Assembly (NCBI RefSeq): GCF_900182615.1
Contig: NZ_FXTE01000002.1
Coordinates: 62,001-126,000 of the forward strand
Direction of reading: 5' to 3'
Origin: Ruegeria faecimaris
GTDB taxonomy: Bacteria; Pseudomonadota; Alphaproteobacteria; Rhodobacterales; Rhodobacteraceae
Length of the DNA stretch: 64,000 nt
A model generated the notes under the pieces. That model was not told the origin of the DNA, did no database searches, and saw nothing but the letters and a program-made list of their open reading frames with translations. A program made the position numbers and the translations under genes. Of the stretch, positions 35,049-43,951 are shown one piece after another; position 1 is the stretch's first letter, and each line of letters opens with the position of its first letter.

Positions 35049-35464
35049 CCCTGACGCAGGGCGGTTTCCAACAGGTTTGAGACTCGGTCGCTCATGGGCA
35101 GTGCTCCTTGTCGGATCAAGTCCAGTGGGAACCAGCGTGCATCCATTGCGTCATCCCCCGCAACCGGTTGCCCGGTCTGATACTGGCAGGCCACGCCAAC
35201 CAACAGGTAATGAGACAGAACCGCGCCATGAGCGTCGCGGCGCAACAGGTCCAGATTGTCCAGATACCGCAACGGCTCGGCAATCACCGAGGTTTCTTCG
35301 CGCAGTTCCCGCTGTGCTGCCTGCAGGACGGTTTCGCCCCATTCCACATGGCCGCCGGGAAAGCCCCATAGCCCCTTATCCGGTTGCTTGCTGCGCTGAA
35401 CCAGAAGGACGTGCCCGTCATGAATGACGACCGCAAGCGCACCGATTTTCGGAGTTTGCATCAT
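35045..35464 (-). CDS. NUDIX hydrolase
   Basis: A 139-residue NUDIX protein with a complete box, GGHVEWGETVLQAAQRELREETSV, in which the RE-x-x-EE residues bind metal. It cleaves nucleoside diphosphates linked to another group; similar short proteins are annotated as ADP-ribose or mutT-like pyrophosphatases, but the substrate is not defined here. The start is ATG 35464 or 35461 (MMQTPKIGA), four to seven bases after the stop of the DsbD-like gene, so the two are translated together. The C-terminal overlap with the RND gene stop is four bases. Confidence 0.88.
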   Translation of the reverse strand: MMQTPKIGALAVVIHDGHVLLVQRSKQPDKGLWGFPGGHVEWGETVLQAAQRELREETSVIAEPLRYLDNLDLLRRDAHGAVLSHYLLVGVACQYQTGQPVAGDDAMDARWFPLDLIRQGALPMSDRVSNLLETALRQG

Positions 35465-35468
35465 GGGG

Positions 35469-36281
35469 TCAGCCAGCGCTGCACCCCAGAATGTCCACCG
35501 CGTGATTGGCACCCAGAACAGTGATCCGGATCTTTGAGCGATCCAGCGCAAACGGACCGCCCGAGGCGTTGATCACCTCGGATGTGGCGACCAGAGTACC
35601 GCCCTGCCGTTTGGCGTCGGTTTGCGAGGCCCACAGCTCGGGGTTGCCGGGTTCGATCACGGCGATCTCGCGGCCACCTGCGGATGGCATGGTGACGCGC
35701 GCCTCGATCTGCATTCCGTCAGACGTCGGGGTCAGGTGGCACCGCGCGTTGGCGACCCGGGCTTCTTTGGCGGAATAGGGACGCTTGGCCAGTGCCGCCG
35801 CGATCGTCGGGTTGCGCTCTGCTTCGGCGTTCAGGGTATGATCGAAGCCCAAACGTTCCGGGATGCAGACGTCTTTGCAGACCCCCAGATCCACCGTGCC
35901 TTTCAGCCGCACGGGTTTGGCCGGGTTCTTCGGCGAAATCTCGACCGGCAGGACCATTTGATTTTCGTATCCAATCGACTGCAGGCCATTCTGGTCAAAG
36001 ACATCCGGCGCGGGCCATGTGATCGACACGCTGCCGACATTGGTTGATCTTTTCCAGTCGAACTGTGGCGGAATACCCGCATCGCCCGGCGCCCGCCAAT
36101 AGGTCTTCCAGCCGTCCTGCAGGGTCACCCGCAGCGCCCCAAGATAGGCTCCATTTGCTGTGCGCCCGCCGTCCAGGATATCCAATTCGGCCACCGAGCC
36201 GACCACTTGTGCAGATACCGGTCCAATCGCGCCAACGGTCACGGCAAGGGCGGCTGCCAGAAATGTCTTGTGAATGTTCAT
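35469..36281 (-). CDS. DsbD N-terminal domain-like periplasmic protein
   Basis: A 270-residue exported protein (signal peptide ending GPVSAQ) related to the N-terminal, electron-receiving domain of DsbD. The CxxxC-type pair in LGVCKDVCIPERLG (about residues 135-140) is the likely redox site. The transmembrane and thioredoxin parts of full DsbD are absent, so electrons would have to come from another partner. It is the first gene of a leftward pair with the NUDIX hydrolase and diverges from yqgE. It probably handles copper, cytochrome or disulfide redox in the periplasm. Confidence 0.8.
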   Translation of the reverse strand: MNIHKTFLAAALAVTVGAIGPVSAQVVGSVAELDILDGGRTANGAYLGALRVTLQDGWKTYWRAPGDAGIPPQFDWKRSTNVGSVSITWPAPDVFDQNGLQSIGYENQMVLPVEISPKNPAKPVRLKGTVDLGVCKDVCIPERLGFDHTLNAEAERNPTIAAALAKRPYSAKEARVANARCHLTPTSDGMQIEARVTMPSAGGREIAVIEPGNPELWASQTDAKRQGGTLVATSEVINASGGPFALDRSKIRITVLGANHAVDILGCSAG

Positions 36282-36426
36282 ACCCTATAAATGCGTGGTC
36301 TCGAGGCGAATTCCAAGTCACGTTCGGGTCACTCGAATGAAATCTAGCGAAATCGCCGCTCGTCCCTTGCCAATACCGGGACTGCGGGGGCATTGTTGAT
36401 GGGAGCTCAGCAAGAGATGTCGTCTT

Positions 36427-36981
36427 ATGGATCTGACCGGTAAACTGTTGATTGCGATGCCTGGGATGGGCGATCCGCGTTTCGATCATTCGGTTGTCTA
36501 TATTTGCAGCCATGGCGACGATGGCGCGATGGGTCTGATCATCAACAAACCTTCGGATTTACGCATAAAGACGCTGCTGGGTCAGTTGAACATCGCTTGC
36601 CGTATCCCGATCGTGGGTGAGCGTCTGGTGCATTTCGGCGGCCCGGTCGAGATGTCGCGCGGATTCGTCCTGCACAGCGCCGATTATGACGCGAACCTCC
36701 ATTCCCTGCAGATTTCGGACGATTTCAGCATGACTGCAACGTTGGACGTGCTTGAAGACCTGGCCTCGGGGCAAGGGCCGCTGAATTCTATGCTGACGCT
36801 AGGGTATTCAGGCTGGGGACCCGGGCAGCTTGAGGATGAGATCGCGATGAACGGATGGCTCACAACCGAGGCGGATTCGAAGCTGGTGTTCGATGTCCCC
36901 GATGATCAGAAATGGGAGGCGGCGCTGGCAACGCTGGGCGTCGATCCTCTGACTCTGTCTGCCAGTGCAGGGCGCGCCTGA
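36427..36981 (+). CDS. YqgE/AlgH family protein
   Basis: A 184-residue protein of the YqgE/AlgH family (UPF0301), a conserved cytosolic family of unsettled function. Signature stretches are DLTGKLLIAMPGMGDPRFDHSVVYICSHGDDGAMGLIINK at the start, FGGPVEMSRGFVLHS in the middle and LGYSGWGPGQLEDEI after it. In some bacteria the gene is near ruvX/yqgF, which is not seen here. ATG 36427 begins the conserved part. It converges with tsaC, whose stop is adjacent. Confidence 0.93.
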   Translation: MDLTGKLLIAMPGMGDPRFDHSVVYICSHGDDGAMGLIINKPSDLRIKTLLGQLNIACRIPIVGERLVHFGGPVEMSRGFVLHSADYDANLHSLQISDDFSMTATLDVLEDLASGQGPLNSMLTLGYSGWGPGQLEDEIAMNGWLTTEADSKLVFDVPDDQKWEAALATLGVDPLTLSASAGRA

Positions 36982-37932
36982 TCAACTGTCACGCGGTGCT
37001 GCAGCCCGGCGCAACCGGTCGTTGATAGCGGCGCCCAATCCGTGGTCCGGAATAGGGGACACGGCAATCGGGCGTCCGGTGCTGTTGAGCTTGTGCAAAG
37101 CGGCAAAAAGATTGGCCGCTGCCTCGGTCAGGTTACCATCAGCGGACAGGTTCAGGTCGCATTCGACCGGTCCAAATCCCAAGAGAATCTCGTCACCATG
37201 TGTAGTCTGCGCGTTCAACCGGACCGCCACGTCCGGGGCGTAATGCGACAGCATCTGTCCGGGTGCTGTTAGCGTGTCGCCCGATTGGTGTAGATGCAAT
37301 GCCGTGCCGAGAGCTGCCTCGATCTGGTCCAAAGCCACCCCTCCGGGGCGTAGCAAAGCGGATTCTCCAGCGAGGCCGACAATGGTGGATTCCAGCCCGA
37401 CACCGCAGGGACCGTCATCCAGAATGGCAGCGATGCGCCCGTCCAGACCGGCGCGGACATGCGCGGCTGTTGTCGGGCTGATCTGTCCCGAAGGGTTGGC
37501 CGAGGGCGCAGCGACCGGCCCGTCGAACATCTCGAGAATAGCCCGGGCAGAAGGATGCGCAGGCACCCGAACCGCCAATGTATCCAGCCCGGCAGTGACA
37601 AGCGACGATACACCGTGCCCTTCCCGCAGCGGCAGAACCAGAGTCAGCGGGCCGGGCCAGAACGCCTGTGCCAAAGCCTCGGCCTGATCTGACCATTCAA
37701 CAAACCTGCGCGCGGACTCTACCGATGCGACATGCGCAATCAGAGGGTTGAAACTGGGCCGGCCCTTGGCGGCATAGATGCTGGCGACAGCCTCTCCGTT
37801 GCGGGCATCCCCACCCAGCCCATAGACCGTTTCAGTCGGGAAAGCGACCAGCTGTCCCTGCCTCAAAAGATCCGCAGCCTGAGCAATTCCCGCCGGGTCG
37901 GCTGACAGTTCGAGTGTACCGTTAGAGATCAT
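36982..37932 (-). CDS. tsaC: L-threonylcarbamoyladenylate synthase (Sua5 type)
   Basis: A 316-residue Sua5-type enzyme that makes threonylcarbamoyl-AMP from threonine, bicarbonate and ATP, for t6A37 modification of ANN-decoding tRNAs. The YrdC domain (about 8-200) has the entry FPTETVYGLGGDARN, AKGRPSFNPLIAHV, and the SANPSGQISPTTAAHV block. A C-terminal Sua5 domain of about 110 residues follows through a linker, distinguishing it from the short TsaC of E. coli. It is essential in most bacteria. The gene ends one base before the convergent yqgE stop. Confidence 0.94.
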   Translation of the reverse strand: MISNGTLELSADPAGIAQAADLLRQGQLVAFPTETVYGLGGDARNGEAVASIYAAKGRPSFNPLIAHVASVESARRFVEWSDQAEALAQAFWPGPLTLVLPLREGHGVSSLVTAGLDTLAVRVPAHPSARAILEMFDGPVAAPSANPSGQISPTTAAHVRAGLDGRIAAILDDGPCGVGLESTIVGLAGESALLRPGGVALDQIEAALGTALHLHQSGDTLTAPGQMLSHYAPDVAVRLNAQTTHGDEILLGFGPVECDLNLSADGNLTEAAANLFAALHKLNSTGRPIAVSPIPDHGLGAAINDRLRRAAAPRDS

Positions 37933-38070
37933 TGTGAGTGACGCCGCGTTTTGATTGCTTGTAGCATAAGGATGGGTACGTAATCGTTCAAACCCAGATG
38001 AATAACGGCGAGTCAGCGGATTTCCAACCCCGGCGTCGCGGACCGTTCAAGACAGCCCCGAGGTAATATT

Positions 38071-39777
38071 ATGCCCTATCGCGCACCAGTTGCAGATTAC
38101 GAATTTCTGTTCCGTCATGCGGTTGATTTTGATCGTATTGCAGCGACCGACAAGTTCGCGGAAGCAAGCGAAGACGTCGTAAGCGCGATCCTGACCGAGG
38201 CTGGAAAACTCTGCGAAGAGGTCATGGCGCCGCTTCAGCGGAACGGAGACCTAGAGCCCGCGCGTCTGGAAAACGGCGTGTTGCGTACCTCGCCAGGATT
38301 TAGCGACGGTTGGAACGCTATTGCCGAGGGGGGCTGGATCGGCATGAGCGCCGATCCCGAGTATGGCGGTATGGGGCTGCCGATGACCTTGACCACTGCC
38401 GTCAACGAGATGATGTCTGCGGCCTGCCTGTCACTGCAACTGGCGCCGCTGATGACGCAGGGCCAGATCGAAGCACTGGAGCACCACGCAAGTGATGAGC
38501 TGAAGAACCTGTACCTGCCCAAAATGATCGCTGGTGAATGGTCGGGCACGATGAACCTGACCGAGCCTCAGGCCGGATCGGATGTGGGTGCGCTGACGTC
38601 GAAGGCAGAATCGAATGGAGATGGCACTTATTCGGTGTCTGGTCAGAAGATCTTCATTTCCTGGGGTGACAACGATTTTGCTGAAAACGTGTGCCATCTG
38701 GTGTTGGCACGCCTGCCCGATGCAGTTCCCGGAACCAAGGGAATATCGCTGTTTCTGGTCCCCAAGCACCTGCCGGACGAGAATGGCAATCCAGGTGTGG
38801 CAAATGACCTGAAAGTGGTTTCGCTCGAGCACAAGATGGGCCTGCATGGTTCGCCAACTTGCGTGATGCAGTATGATGGCGCCAAAGGTTGGCTTGTGGG
38901 TAAGGAACATGGCGGAATGGCTGCGATGTTCACCATGATGAACAACGCGCGACTGGGCGTCGGCGGACAGGGTATCGGTGCCGCCGAAGGCGCCTATCAG
39001 CAGGCCCTGGAATATGCGCTTGAGCGGAAACAAGGCAAGACACCTTCGGGCACAATCCTCGATCACGCCGATGTACGCCGGATGCTGATGAGCATGCGTG
39101 CGGATACTTTTGCTGCGCGCGCGATCATGCTTGCAAACGCAGCCGCGATTGATATGGCCACGGCAACAGGTGACGCGGACTGGGTCGCGCGCGCGGCCTT
39201 GTTGACGCCGATCAACAAAGCCTTCGGCACGGAAACCGGGATGCGGGTGTCGGAAGAAGGCGTGCAGGTCCATGGCGGTATGGGCTTTATCGAGGAGACC
39301 GGCGCGGCACAGTTCTATCGCGACGTCCGTGTGACCGCGATTTACGAGGGCACCAACGGCATTCAGGCCATGGACCTTGTCGCACGCAAGATGATGGATG
39401 GCGGCGAAGCGGCGTCCCGTTTGCTGGACGAAATCGAGGATCACGCCGAACGCGCGCGTGGGTCGATGCCGGAACTGGCGGGTCCTGTCTGGGAGGCCAC
39501 GGAAAGCCTGCGTGAAACGACCGAGTGGTTGATATCGCAGTCCGACATGAACACGCGATTTTCCGGCGCCGTGCCCTATCTGAAGGCATTCGCCCGCGTT
39601 TTGGGCGGTCACTATCACCTCAAGGCGGCCCTGGCCGAGCCAAACGGCACCCGTTTCAAGCTGGCACGCTTTTATATCAATGCGCTGTTGCCTGAGTTTT
39701 CGGGGCTTTTGGTTCAGGCGCAGAACGGTGCGGATGACGTCTTTGCTCTCAGCGCCGAGGAAATGGTAGCTGCCTGA
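38071..39777 (+). CDS. Acyl-CoA dehydrogenase, DmdC-like
   Basis: A 568-residue FAD acyl-CoA dehydrogenase of the long form with a C-terminal PF12806-type domain, the architecture of 3-methylmercaptopropionyl-CoA dehydrogenase (DmdC) in DMSP demethylation. The N-terminal VADYEFLFRHAVDFDRI, the FAD region LTEPQAGSDVGALTSKA, QVHGGMGFIEETGAAQFYRDVRVTAIYEGTNGIQAMDLVARK with the catalytic Glu in YEGT, are present. DmdC paralogues are common in marine roseobacters, so a DMSP role is plausible but not proven. The MBL hydrolase start overlaps its stop (TGATG). Confidence 0.88.
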   Translation: MPYRAPVADYEFLFRHAVDFDRIAATDKFAEASEDVVSAILTEAGKLCEEVMAPLQRNGDLEPARLENGVLRTSPGFSDGWNAIAEGGWIGMSADPEYGGMGLPMTLTTAVNEMMSAACLSLQLAPLMTQGQIEALEHHASDELKNLYLPKMIAGEWSGTMNLTEPQAGSDVGALTSKAESNGDGTYSVSGQKIFISWGDNDFAENVCHLVLARLPDAVPGTKGISLFLVPKHLPDENGNPGVANDLKVVSLEHKMGLHGSPTCVMQYDGAKGWLVGKEHGGMAAMFTMMNNARLGVGGQGIGAAEGAYQQALEYALERKQGKTPSGTILDHADVRRMLMSMRADTFAARAIMLANAAAIDMATATGDADWVARAALLTPINKAFGTETGMRVSEEGVQVHGGMGFIEETGAAQFYRDVRVTAIYEGTNGIQAMDLVARKMMDGGEAASRLLDEIEDHAERARGSMPELAGPVWEATESLRETTEWLISQSDMNTRFSGAVPYLKAFARVLGGHYHLKAALAEPNGTRFKLARFYINALLPEFSGLLVQAQNGADDVFALSAEEMVAA

Positions 39778-40823
39778 TGGACGGTGATACACATTTGACG
39801 ATCCGCTATCCTTGGCCCGAGGCTCCGGCCCTGGGCGAGGCCGTTGAAATTGCCGAAGGCGTGCTTTGGATGCGGTTGCCGCTGCCTATGGCGCTGGATC
39901 ACGTCAATATCTATGCGCTGGATGATGGCGACGGATGGACGGTGATCGACACTGGCATGTCCTCGAACAAGACGCGCCGTATTTGGGCGGACCTGATGGC
40001 GGGACCGCTGGGGGGCAAACCCGTGACGCGCGTGGTGGTGACCCATCACCATCCCGATCACGTTGGCAATGCTGGTTGGTTTCAATCTGAACACGGGGCC
40101 GAGCTGGTCACGTCGCGTACTGCATGGCTGTTTGCACGGATGCTGACGCTGGATGTGCAGGAAAACTGGCCGCAGGAAACGCTGGATTACTACCGAAGCG
40201 CCGGGATGGATGCCGATTTCCTTGCCAAAAGGATGACAGAACGGCCCTTCAATTTCTGCGACACGGTCTATCCGATGCCGCTGGGCTTTACCCGGATTAA
40301 ACAGGGCAGCGTCATTCGTATGGGTGGGCGCGACTGGGATGTTCATATGGGCAATGGCCACGCTCCCGAACATGCAACTTTTTGGAGCCGTGACGATAAT
40401 CTGGTGATCACGGGCGACCAGGTTCTCAGCTCGATCAGCCCCAATCTGGGCGTCTATGTTACCGAGCCCATGGCGGATCCCGTGGCGGAGTGGATGGAAG
40501 CCTGCGAGCGCCTGCAAGACCTGGCGCGCCCGGATCATATGGCGCTGGGCGGGCACAAACTGCCCTTTACCGGCCTGCCGGTCAGGATGAGGCAGTTGAT
40601 CGACAACCACCACAGCGCGCTGGACCGTCTGCAGAATTATCTGGACCAGCCCAAAACCGCTGCTGAGTGCTTTGTGCCCTTGTTCAAACGCCAGATCGGT
40701 GAAGGAGAGTATGGGCTTGCTCTGGTCGAAGCAGTTGCACATCTGAACCATCTCTACCACATTGGTGCTGTTACCCGAACGCGGCGCGCGGACGGGGCGT
40801 GGGAGTTTCAGCGCAAAGGGTAG
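39777..40823 (+). CDS. MBL-fold metallohydrolase
   Basis: A 348-residue metallo-beta-lactamase fold hydrolase. The metal signature THHHPDHVGN (around residues 88-97) with the later HAPEHATFWS and DQVLSSISPNL segments is complete; the N-terminal LDHVNIYALDDGDGWTVIDTGMS also fits. It has an extra C-terminal helical part of about 60 residues. The start overlaps the DmdC-like gene by one base, so the two gene products probably act together, for example as a thioesterase or hydrolase on the dehydrogenase product. That link is inferred only from the operon. Confidence 0.88.
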   Translation: MDGDTHLTIRYPWPEAPALGEAVEIAEGVLWMRLPLPMALDHVNIYALDDGDGWTVIDTGMSSNKTRRIWADLMAGPLGGKPVTRVVVTHHHPDHVGNAGWFQSEHGAELVTSRTAWLFARMLTLDVQENWPQETLDYYRSAGMDADFLAKRMTERPFNFCDTVYPMPLGFTRIKQGSVIRMGGRDWDVHMGNGHAPEHATFWSRDDNLVITGDQVLSSISPNLGVYVTEPMADPVAEWMEACERLQDLARPDHMALGGHKLPFTGLPVRMRQLIDNHHSALDRLQNYLDQPKTAAECFVPLFKRQIGEGEYGLALVEAVAHLNHLYHIGAVTRTRRADGAWEFQRKG

Positions 40824-40828
40824 AAGGC

Positions 40829-41278
40829 ATGGACAAGATCGAAACCTCAGCCGAGGCGGCGGAATCAGCAGCATTGCCCCGATGTTACGAGGTGCATGCC
40901 AACCCGGATGCGAAATCCGGCGCCAAGGACCTGCCCGGCCAGTTGCAAAAGCCCGTAGCCACCAAAAGCTCGGCGCAATGGGCCTATGAACGGTTGATCC
41001 TGTATATCCAGAATTTCGAGAATACGCTGGATGCGGATCATGAGGTCGCCATGGGATTTACTGGCGGTGATGCCGGGGTAATGCGGATCGAAGGAATGGG
41101 CTATTTCGACCCTGATATCATCACTTTTTACGGCGCAGATGGGTCCGGGGCGCGAACCCAACTCGTGCAGCATGTCAGCCAGTTGAATGTAATGCTGCGA
41201 GCGCTGCCCAAATCGGTCGAGGATAAGCCCGCCAATCGCATCGGATTCCGGCTGGCGGCTGATCTGGAAGAAAACTGA
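40829..41278 (+). CDS. DUF6173 family protein
   Basis: A 149-residue soluble protein of the DUF6173 type, function unknown. The first 50 residues are low complexity with Ala, Glu and Lys; the conserved part is AQWAYERLILYIQNFENTLDADHEVAMGFTGG and MGYFDPDIITFYGADGSGARTQLVQHVSQLNVMLRALPK, a mixed alpha/beta domain. The gene starts six bases after the MBL hydrolase stop with ATG at 40829 behind GTAGAAGG, so it belongs to the same operon as the dehydrogenase. Confidence 0.8.
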   Translation: MDKIETSAEAAESAALPRCYEVHANPDAKSGAKDLPGQLQKPVATKSSAQWAYERLILYIQNFENTLDADHEVAMGFTGGDAGVMRIEGMGYFDPDIITFYGADGSGARTQLVQHVSQLNVMLRALPKSVEDKPANRIGFRLAADLEEN

Positions 41279-41314
41279 TAGCCTGACTTGCAATTCTCGT
41301 CTGCGCAGCCTTGA

Positions 41315-43180
41315 ATGAATCAATCATTTGGGGGGCGCAACGTGGCCACTTTCTCTGCCGTTACAAAAGCATACAAGGGCGCGTGGGCACGCCGCCGGGT
41401 CTTTGTGCCGATCTATGTCGTCGTGCGCCTGTTGCTGATTGCGCTGATTGCGCCGGGCGTGGCGATTGCGGTGAACCTAGCGGTTTCGCTCTCCAGCCAG
41501 ACCGCCCTGACGGATCAGGATATTGCCGCGTTCATCCTGTCTCCGCTGGGGTTTGCGGTCGCAATCGCAATGCTCAGCCTGTTCCTGCTGGCCGAGATCT
41601 TTGTCTTCTCGGTCATGGCCGGGTCGCTGAGGATGGGTGAAAGCGATCCGTGGCGCGCGGGGAGCGCGGCGATCAAGTTGATCCTGTCGCGGCTGCCTGC
41701 GCTGTTTGGATTTGCTGCACGCCTGGTTCTGCGGATCATCCTGTTGATCCTGCCTTTCGCCGCTATCGCTGCTCTGATCGCCTGGTGGACGCTGACCGAG
41801 TATGACATCAACTATTACCTGACCTTCCATCCGCCGTCTTTCTGGATCGCCGTTGCGCTGATCGGAGTTGTGGTGCTGGTCATGGCATGGGTGCTGATCC
41901 GCAAGCTGTCCGCATGGGCGCTGGGACTGCATCTGGTTCTGTTCGAAAACCTGCCACCGGCTGATGCTTTCCAGGTCAGCGCGGATCGGATGGAGGGCAA
42001 GCGCGGGCGGCTCAAGATCGCACTGGTGTTCTGGCTGGGGCTGAGGGCAGTTCTTGCCGCGCTGATCGCTTGGGGCGCGGGATCATTATTCGCGTTGGTG
42101 CCCCTGCAGGGGGCAGAGCATCTGCGGCTGGCGCTAGTTTACAGCCTTCTGGTCGCCGGGCTCTGGTCGTTGGCCGGGCTGGTTTTGGCAGCCACCGCGC
42201 TGGGAGCACTGGCGGTTTTGCTGGACGGTTTTTTCGAGATCCGGACTTCTGAACCACCACATCCCGCACCAGGCAATCTGCGCATTGGTCTGCTGAGTGC
42301 TGTTGGCATTGCGGCGGTGGCGGTATTGGTCGGGCTCTGGTTCGGTCAATCCCTGCTGGAACGCGTTCAGGCCCCTGACAGGGCCGAGGTGATCGGCCAC
42401 CGTGGTGCCGCTGCGTTACGGCCGGAAAACACCATGGCCTCGGTTCTGAAGGCGATTGAGGACGGGGCGGACTGGGTTGAAATCGACGTGCAGGAAACGG
42501 CGGATGATGAGATAATCGTCGCCCATGATAGCGATTTCATGAAGCTGGCCGGGGTGAACCTGAAGGTCTGGGATGCCACGATGGAAGACGTGGCCGAGAT
42601 CGATATCGGCAGTTGGTATGACCCGGAATATGCCGATGAACGCACGCCAACGCTGCGCGACGTGCTGGCTGCGGCCAAAGACAGGGCCAAGGTGATCATC
42701 GAGTTGAAATATTACGGTCATGACGTCGATCTGGAAAACCGCGTTGCGGCCTTGGTCGAGGAATTCGGCATGCAGGATGACATCGCTACCATGTCGCTGA
42801 AATACCCTGCCGTGCAAAAGATGAAGGCTCTGCGTCCCGATTGGCGCGCGGGGGTTTTGGCGGCAACCGCTGTTGGCGATCTGTCGGGTCTCGAAGGGGA
42901 TTTTGTGGCTGTCAACGCCGCCATGGCCACGCCGGGGCTGGTACGTTCGGTGCAGGCCGCGGGCAAGGATATCTATGTCTGGACGGTGAATGACCCGTTG
43001 CAAATGTCGGCCATGGCCTCGATGGGGGTGGATGGGCTGATCACGGACCGACCGGCAATGGCCAAAGAAGTCTTGCGTATCCGCGCTGAAATGGGGCCGG
43101 CAGAACGTCTGATGCTGTGGCTGGCAACGGTGCTCGGCATGGCCGTTGATACCGATGCGATGCGCGATGAAAGCCCGTAA
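41315..43180 (+). CDS. Membrane-fused glycerophosphodiester phosphodiesterase
   Basis: A 621-residue protein in two parts. The first 350 residues contain about six to eight membrane helices of the GDPD membrane-domain type. The second part is a catalytic GDPD domain that hydrolyses glycerophosphodiesters to glycerol-3-phosphate and an alcohol: VIGHRGAAALRPENTMASVLKA with the HRG and E-N-T residues, WVEIDVQETADDEIIVAHDSDF with E-x-D metal ligands, and the terminal VDGLITDRP. The catalytic domain probably faces outward. GTG 41342 with a G-rich site is an alternative start. It overlaps the phospholipase-like gene by 14 bases. Confidence 0.9.
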   Translation: MNQSFGGRNVATFSAVTKAYKGAWARRRVFVPIYVVVRLLLIALIAPGVAIAVNLAVSLSSQTALTDQDIAAFILSPLGFAVAIAMLSLFLLAEIFVFSVMAGSLRMGESDPWRAGSAAIKLILSRLPALFGFAARLVLRIILLILPFAAIAALIAWWTLTEYDINYYLTFHPPSFWIAVALIGVVVLVMAWVLIRKLSAWALGLHLVLFENLPPADAFQVSADRMEGKRGRLKIALVFWLGLRAVLAALIAWGAGSLFALVPLQGAEHLRLALVYSLLVAGLWSLAGLVLAATALGALAVLLDGFFEIRTSEPPHPAPGNLRIGLLSAVGIAAVAVLVGLWFGQSLLERVQAPDRAEVIGHRGAAALRPENTMASVLKAIEDGADWVEIDVQETADDEIIVAHDSDFMKLAGVNLKVWDATMEDVAEIDIGSWYDPEYADERTPTLRDVLAAAKDRAKVIIELKYYGHDVDLENRVAALVEEFGMQDDIATMSLKYPAVQKMKALRPDWRAGVLAATAVGDLSGLEGDFVAVNAAMATPGLVRSVQAAGKDIYVWTVNDPLQMSAMASMGVDGLITDRPAMAKEVLRIRAEMGPAERLMLWLATVLGMAVDTDAMRDESP

Positions 43181-43727
43181 TCTGGCCGTTTCTCTGGCGC
43201 TGATCGCGGCGCCAGTCGGGGCGCAGGACTTTATGCGCAGTCTTGAGATGCCCGCCCATCGCGCGCTGATCGCACAGCGGGGCGCTGCGGAATTGACGCC
43301 ATTTGAAACGGATGGCTGCTCGGGCGGGTTGTCAGCCAGTTGGCGCTTTGTGGCCGACACGTTTCCCAGCTTTCAGGCCCTGTTCGAGGCGCATCCCCCA
43401 TGGGAGAGTTGCTGTGTCAGCCATGACCGGGCCTATCACCACGCGGGCGGAGGCCTGCGCCCCGAAGACAGTTATGACGCGCGCCTGTCAGCCGATGACA
43501 GCCTGAGAGCCTGCGTGCGGCAACACGGGGATGAGAACGCCGAAATTTACGCCGAACGCTATGACATGACTTCGGATCAGATACGATCCGCCCATGCCAT
43601 AACCGCCGAGGCCATGTATGGCGCGGTGCGATTGGGCGGGGCGCCCTGTTCGGGTCTGCCCTGGCGGTGGGGGTTCGGATATCGCGGGTGTTCGGTCTTT
43701 GATTCCGTGTCACCTGCGCCCGAATGA
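43167..43727 (+). CDS. Secreted phospholipase A2-like protein
   Basis: A 186-residue exported protein (signal peptide 1-20, ending VGAQD). It has a phospholipase A2-type core: TDGCSGGLS (calcium-loop-like) followed by WESCCVSHDRAYHHAGGG, where C-C-x-x-H86-D87 is the catalytic pattern; the last cysteine of the classical signature is alanine, as in some prokaryotic forms. Further cysteines (SLRACVRQ, GAPCSGLP, YRGCSVF) can pair. The role would be release of fatty acid from membrane lipids. The start lies inside the end of the GDPD gene, so the products are translated together. The assignment is from motif only. Confidence 0.65.
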   Translation: MKARNLAVSLALIAAPVGAQDFMRSLEMPAHRALIAQRGAAELTPFETDGCSGGLSASWRFVADTFPSFQALFEAHPPWESCCVSHDRAYHHAGGGLRPEDSYDARLSADDSLRACVRQHGDENAEIYAERYDMTSDQIRSAHAITAEAMYGAVRLGGAPCSGLPWRWGFGYRGCSVFDSVSPAPE

Positions 43728-43795
43728 CGTGGTGACAGGCCCGGGATTTTCGATTATCCAACGTATCAAACACGCGAATTAGGATTCTGAAAATC

Positions 43796-43930
43796 ATGGC
43801 TGAACATAAGCACGGCGAAATGGACATCACCGTTCAAACCAAAACCTTCAACGGTTTCGTAAAAGCGACCACATGGTGCGTGGTGGCGATTGCTTTCCTT
43901 TGCCTGTTTCTGGCGGTTTTCGCCGCTTAA
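43796..43930 (+). CDS. aa3-type cytochrome c oxidase subunit IV
   Basis: A 44-residue miniprotein with a soluble start (MAEHKHGEMDITVQTKTFNG) and one membrane helix (WCVVAIAFLCLFLAVFAA), the pattern of the bacterial aa3 cytochrome oxidase subunit IV. It is a non-catalytic subunit that lies beside subunits I-III in Rhodobacter and Paracoccus oxidases. The other subunits are not in the window, so it is not in a cox operon here. It was missed by longer-ORF searches because of its length. A Gly/Ala-rich purine stretch upstream can serve as ribosome-binding site. Confidence 0.85.
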   Translation: MAEHKHGEMDITVQTKTFNGFVKATTWCVVAIAFLCLFLAVFAA

Positions 43931-43951
43931 TCCCGGGCGAGGCTGACCGCC

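Noticed and set aside
38431..39792. 453-codon minus-strand frame opposite the DmdC-like gene
   Set aside because: Antisense shadow of a high-GC gene; rich in His and Gln with no domain.
39714..40874. 386-codon minus-strand frame opposite the MBL hydrolase
   Set aside because: Same reason: no domain, full overlap with a clear gene, and composition of a shadow frame.
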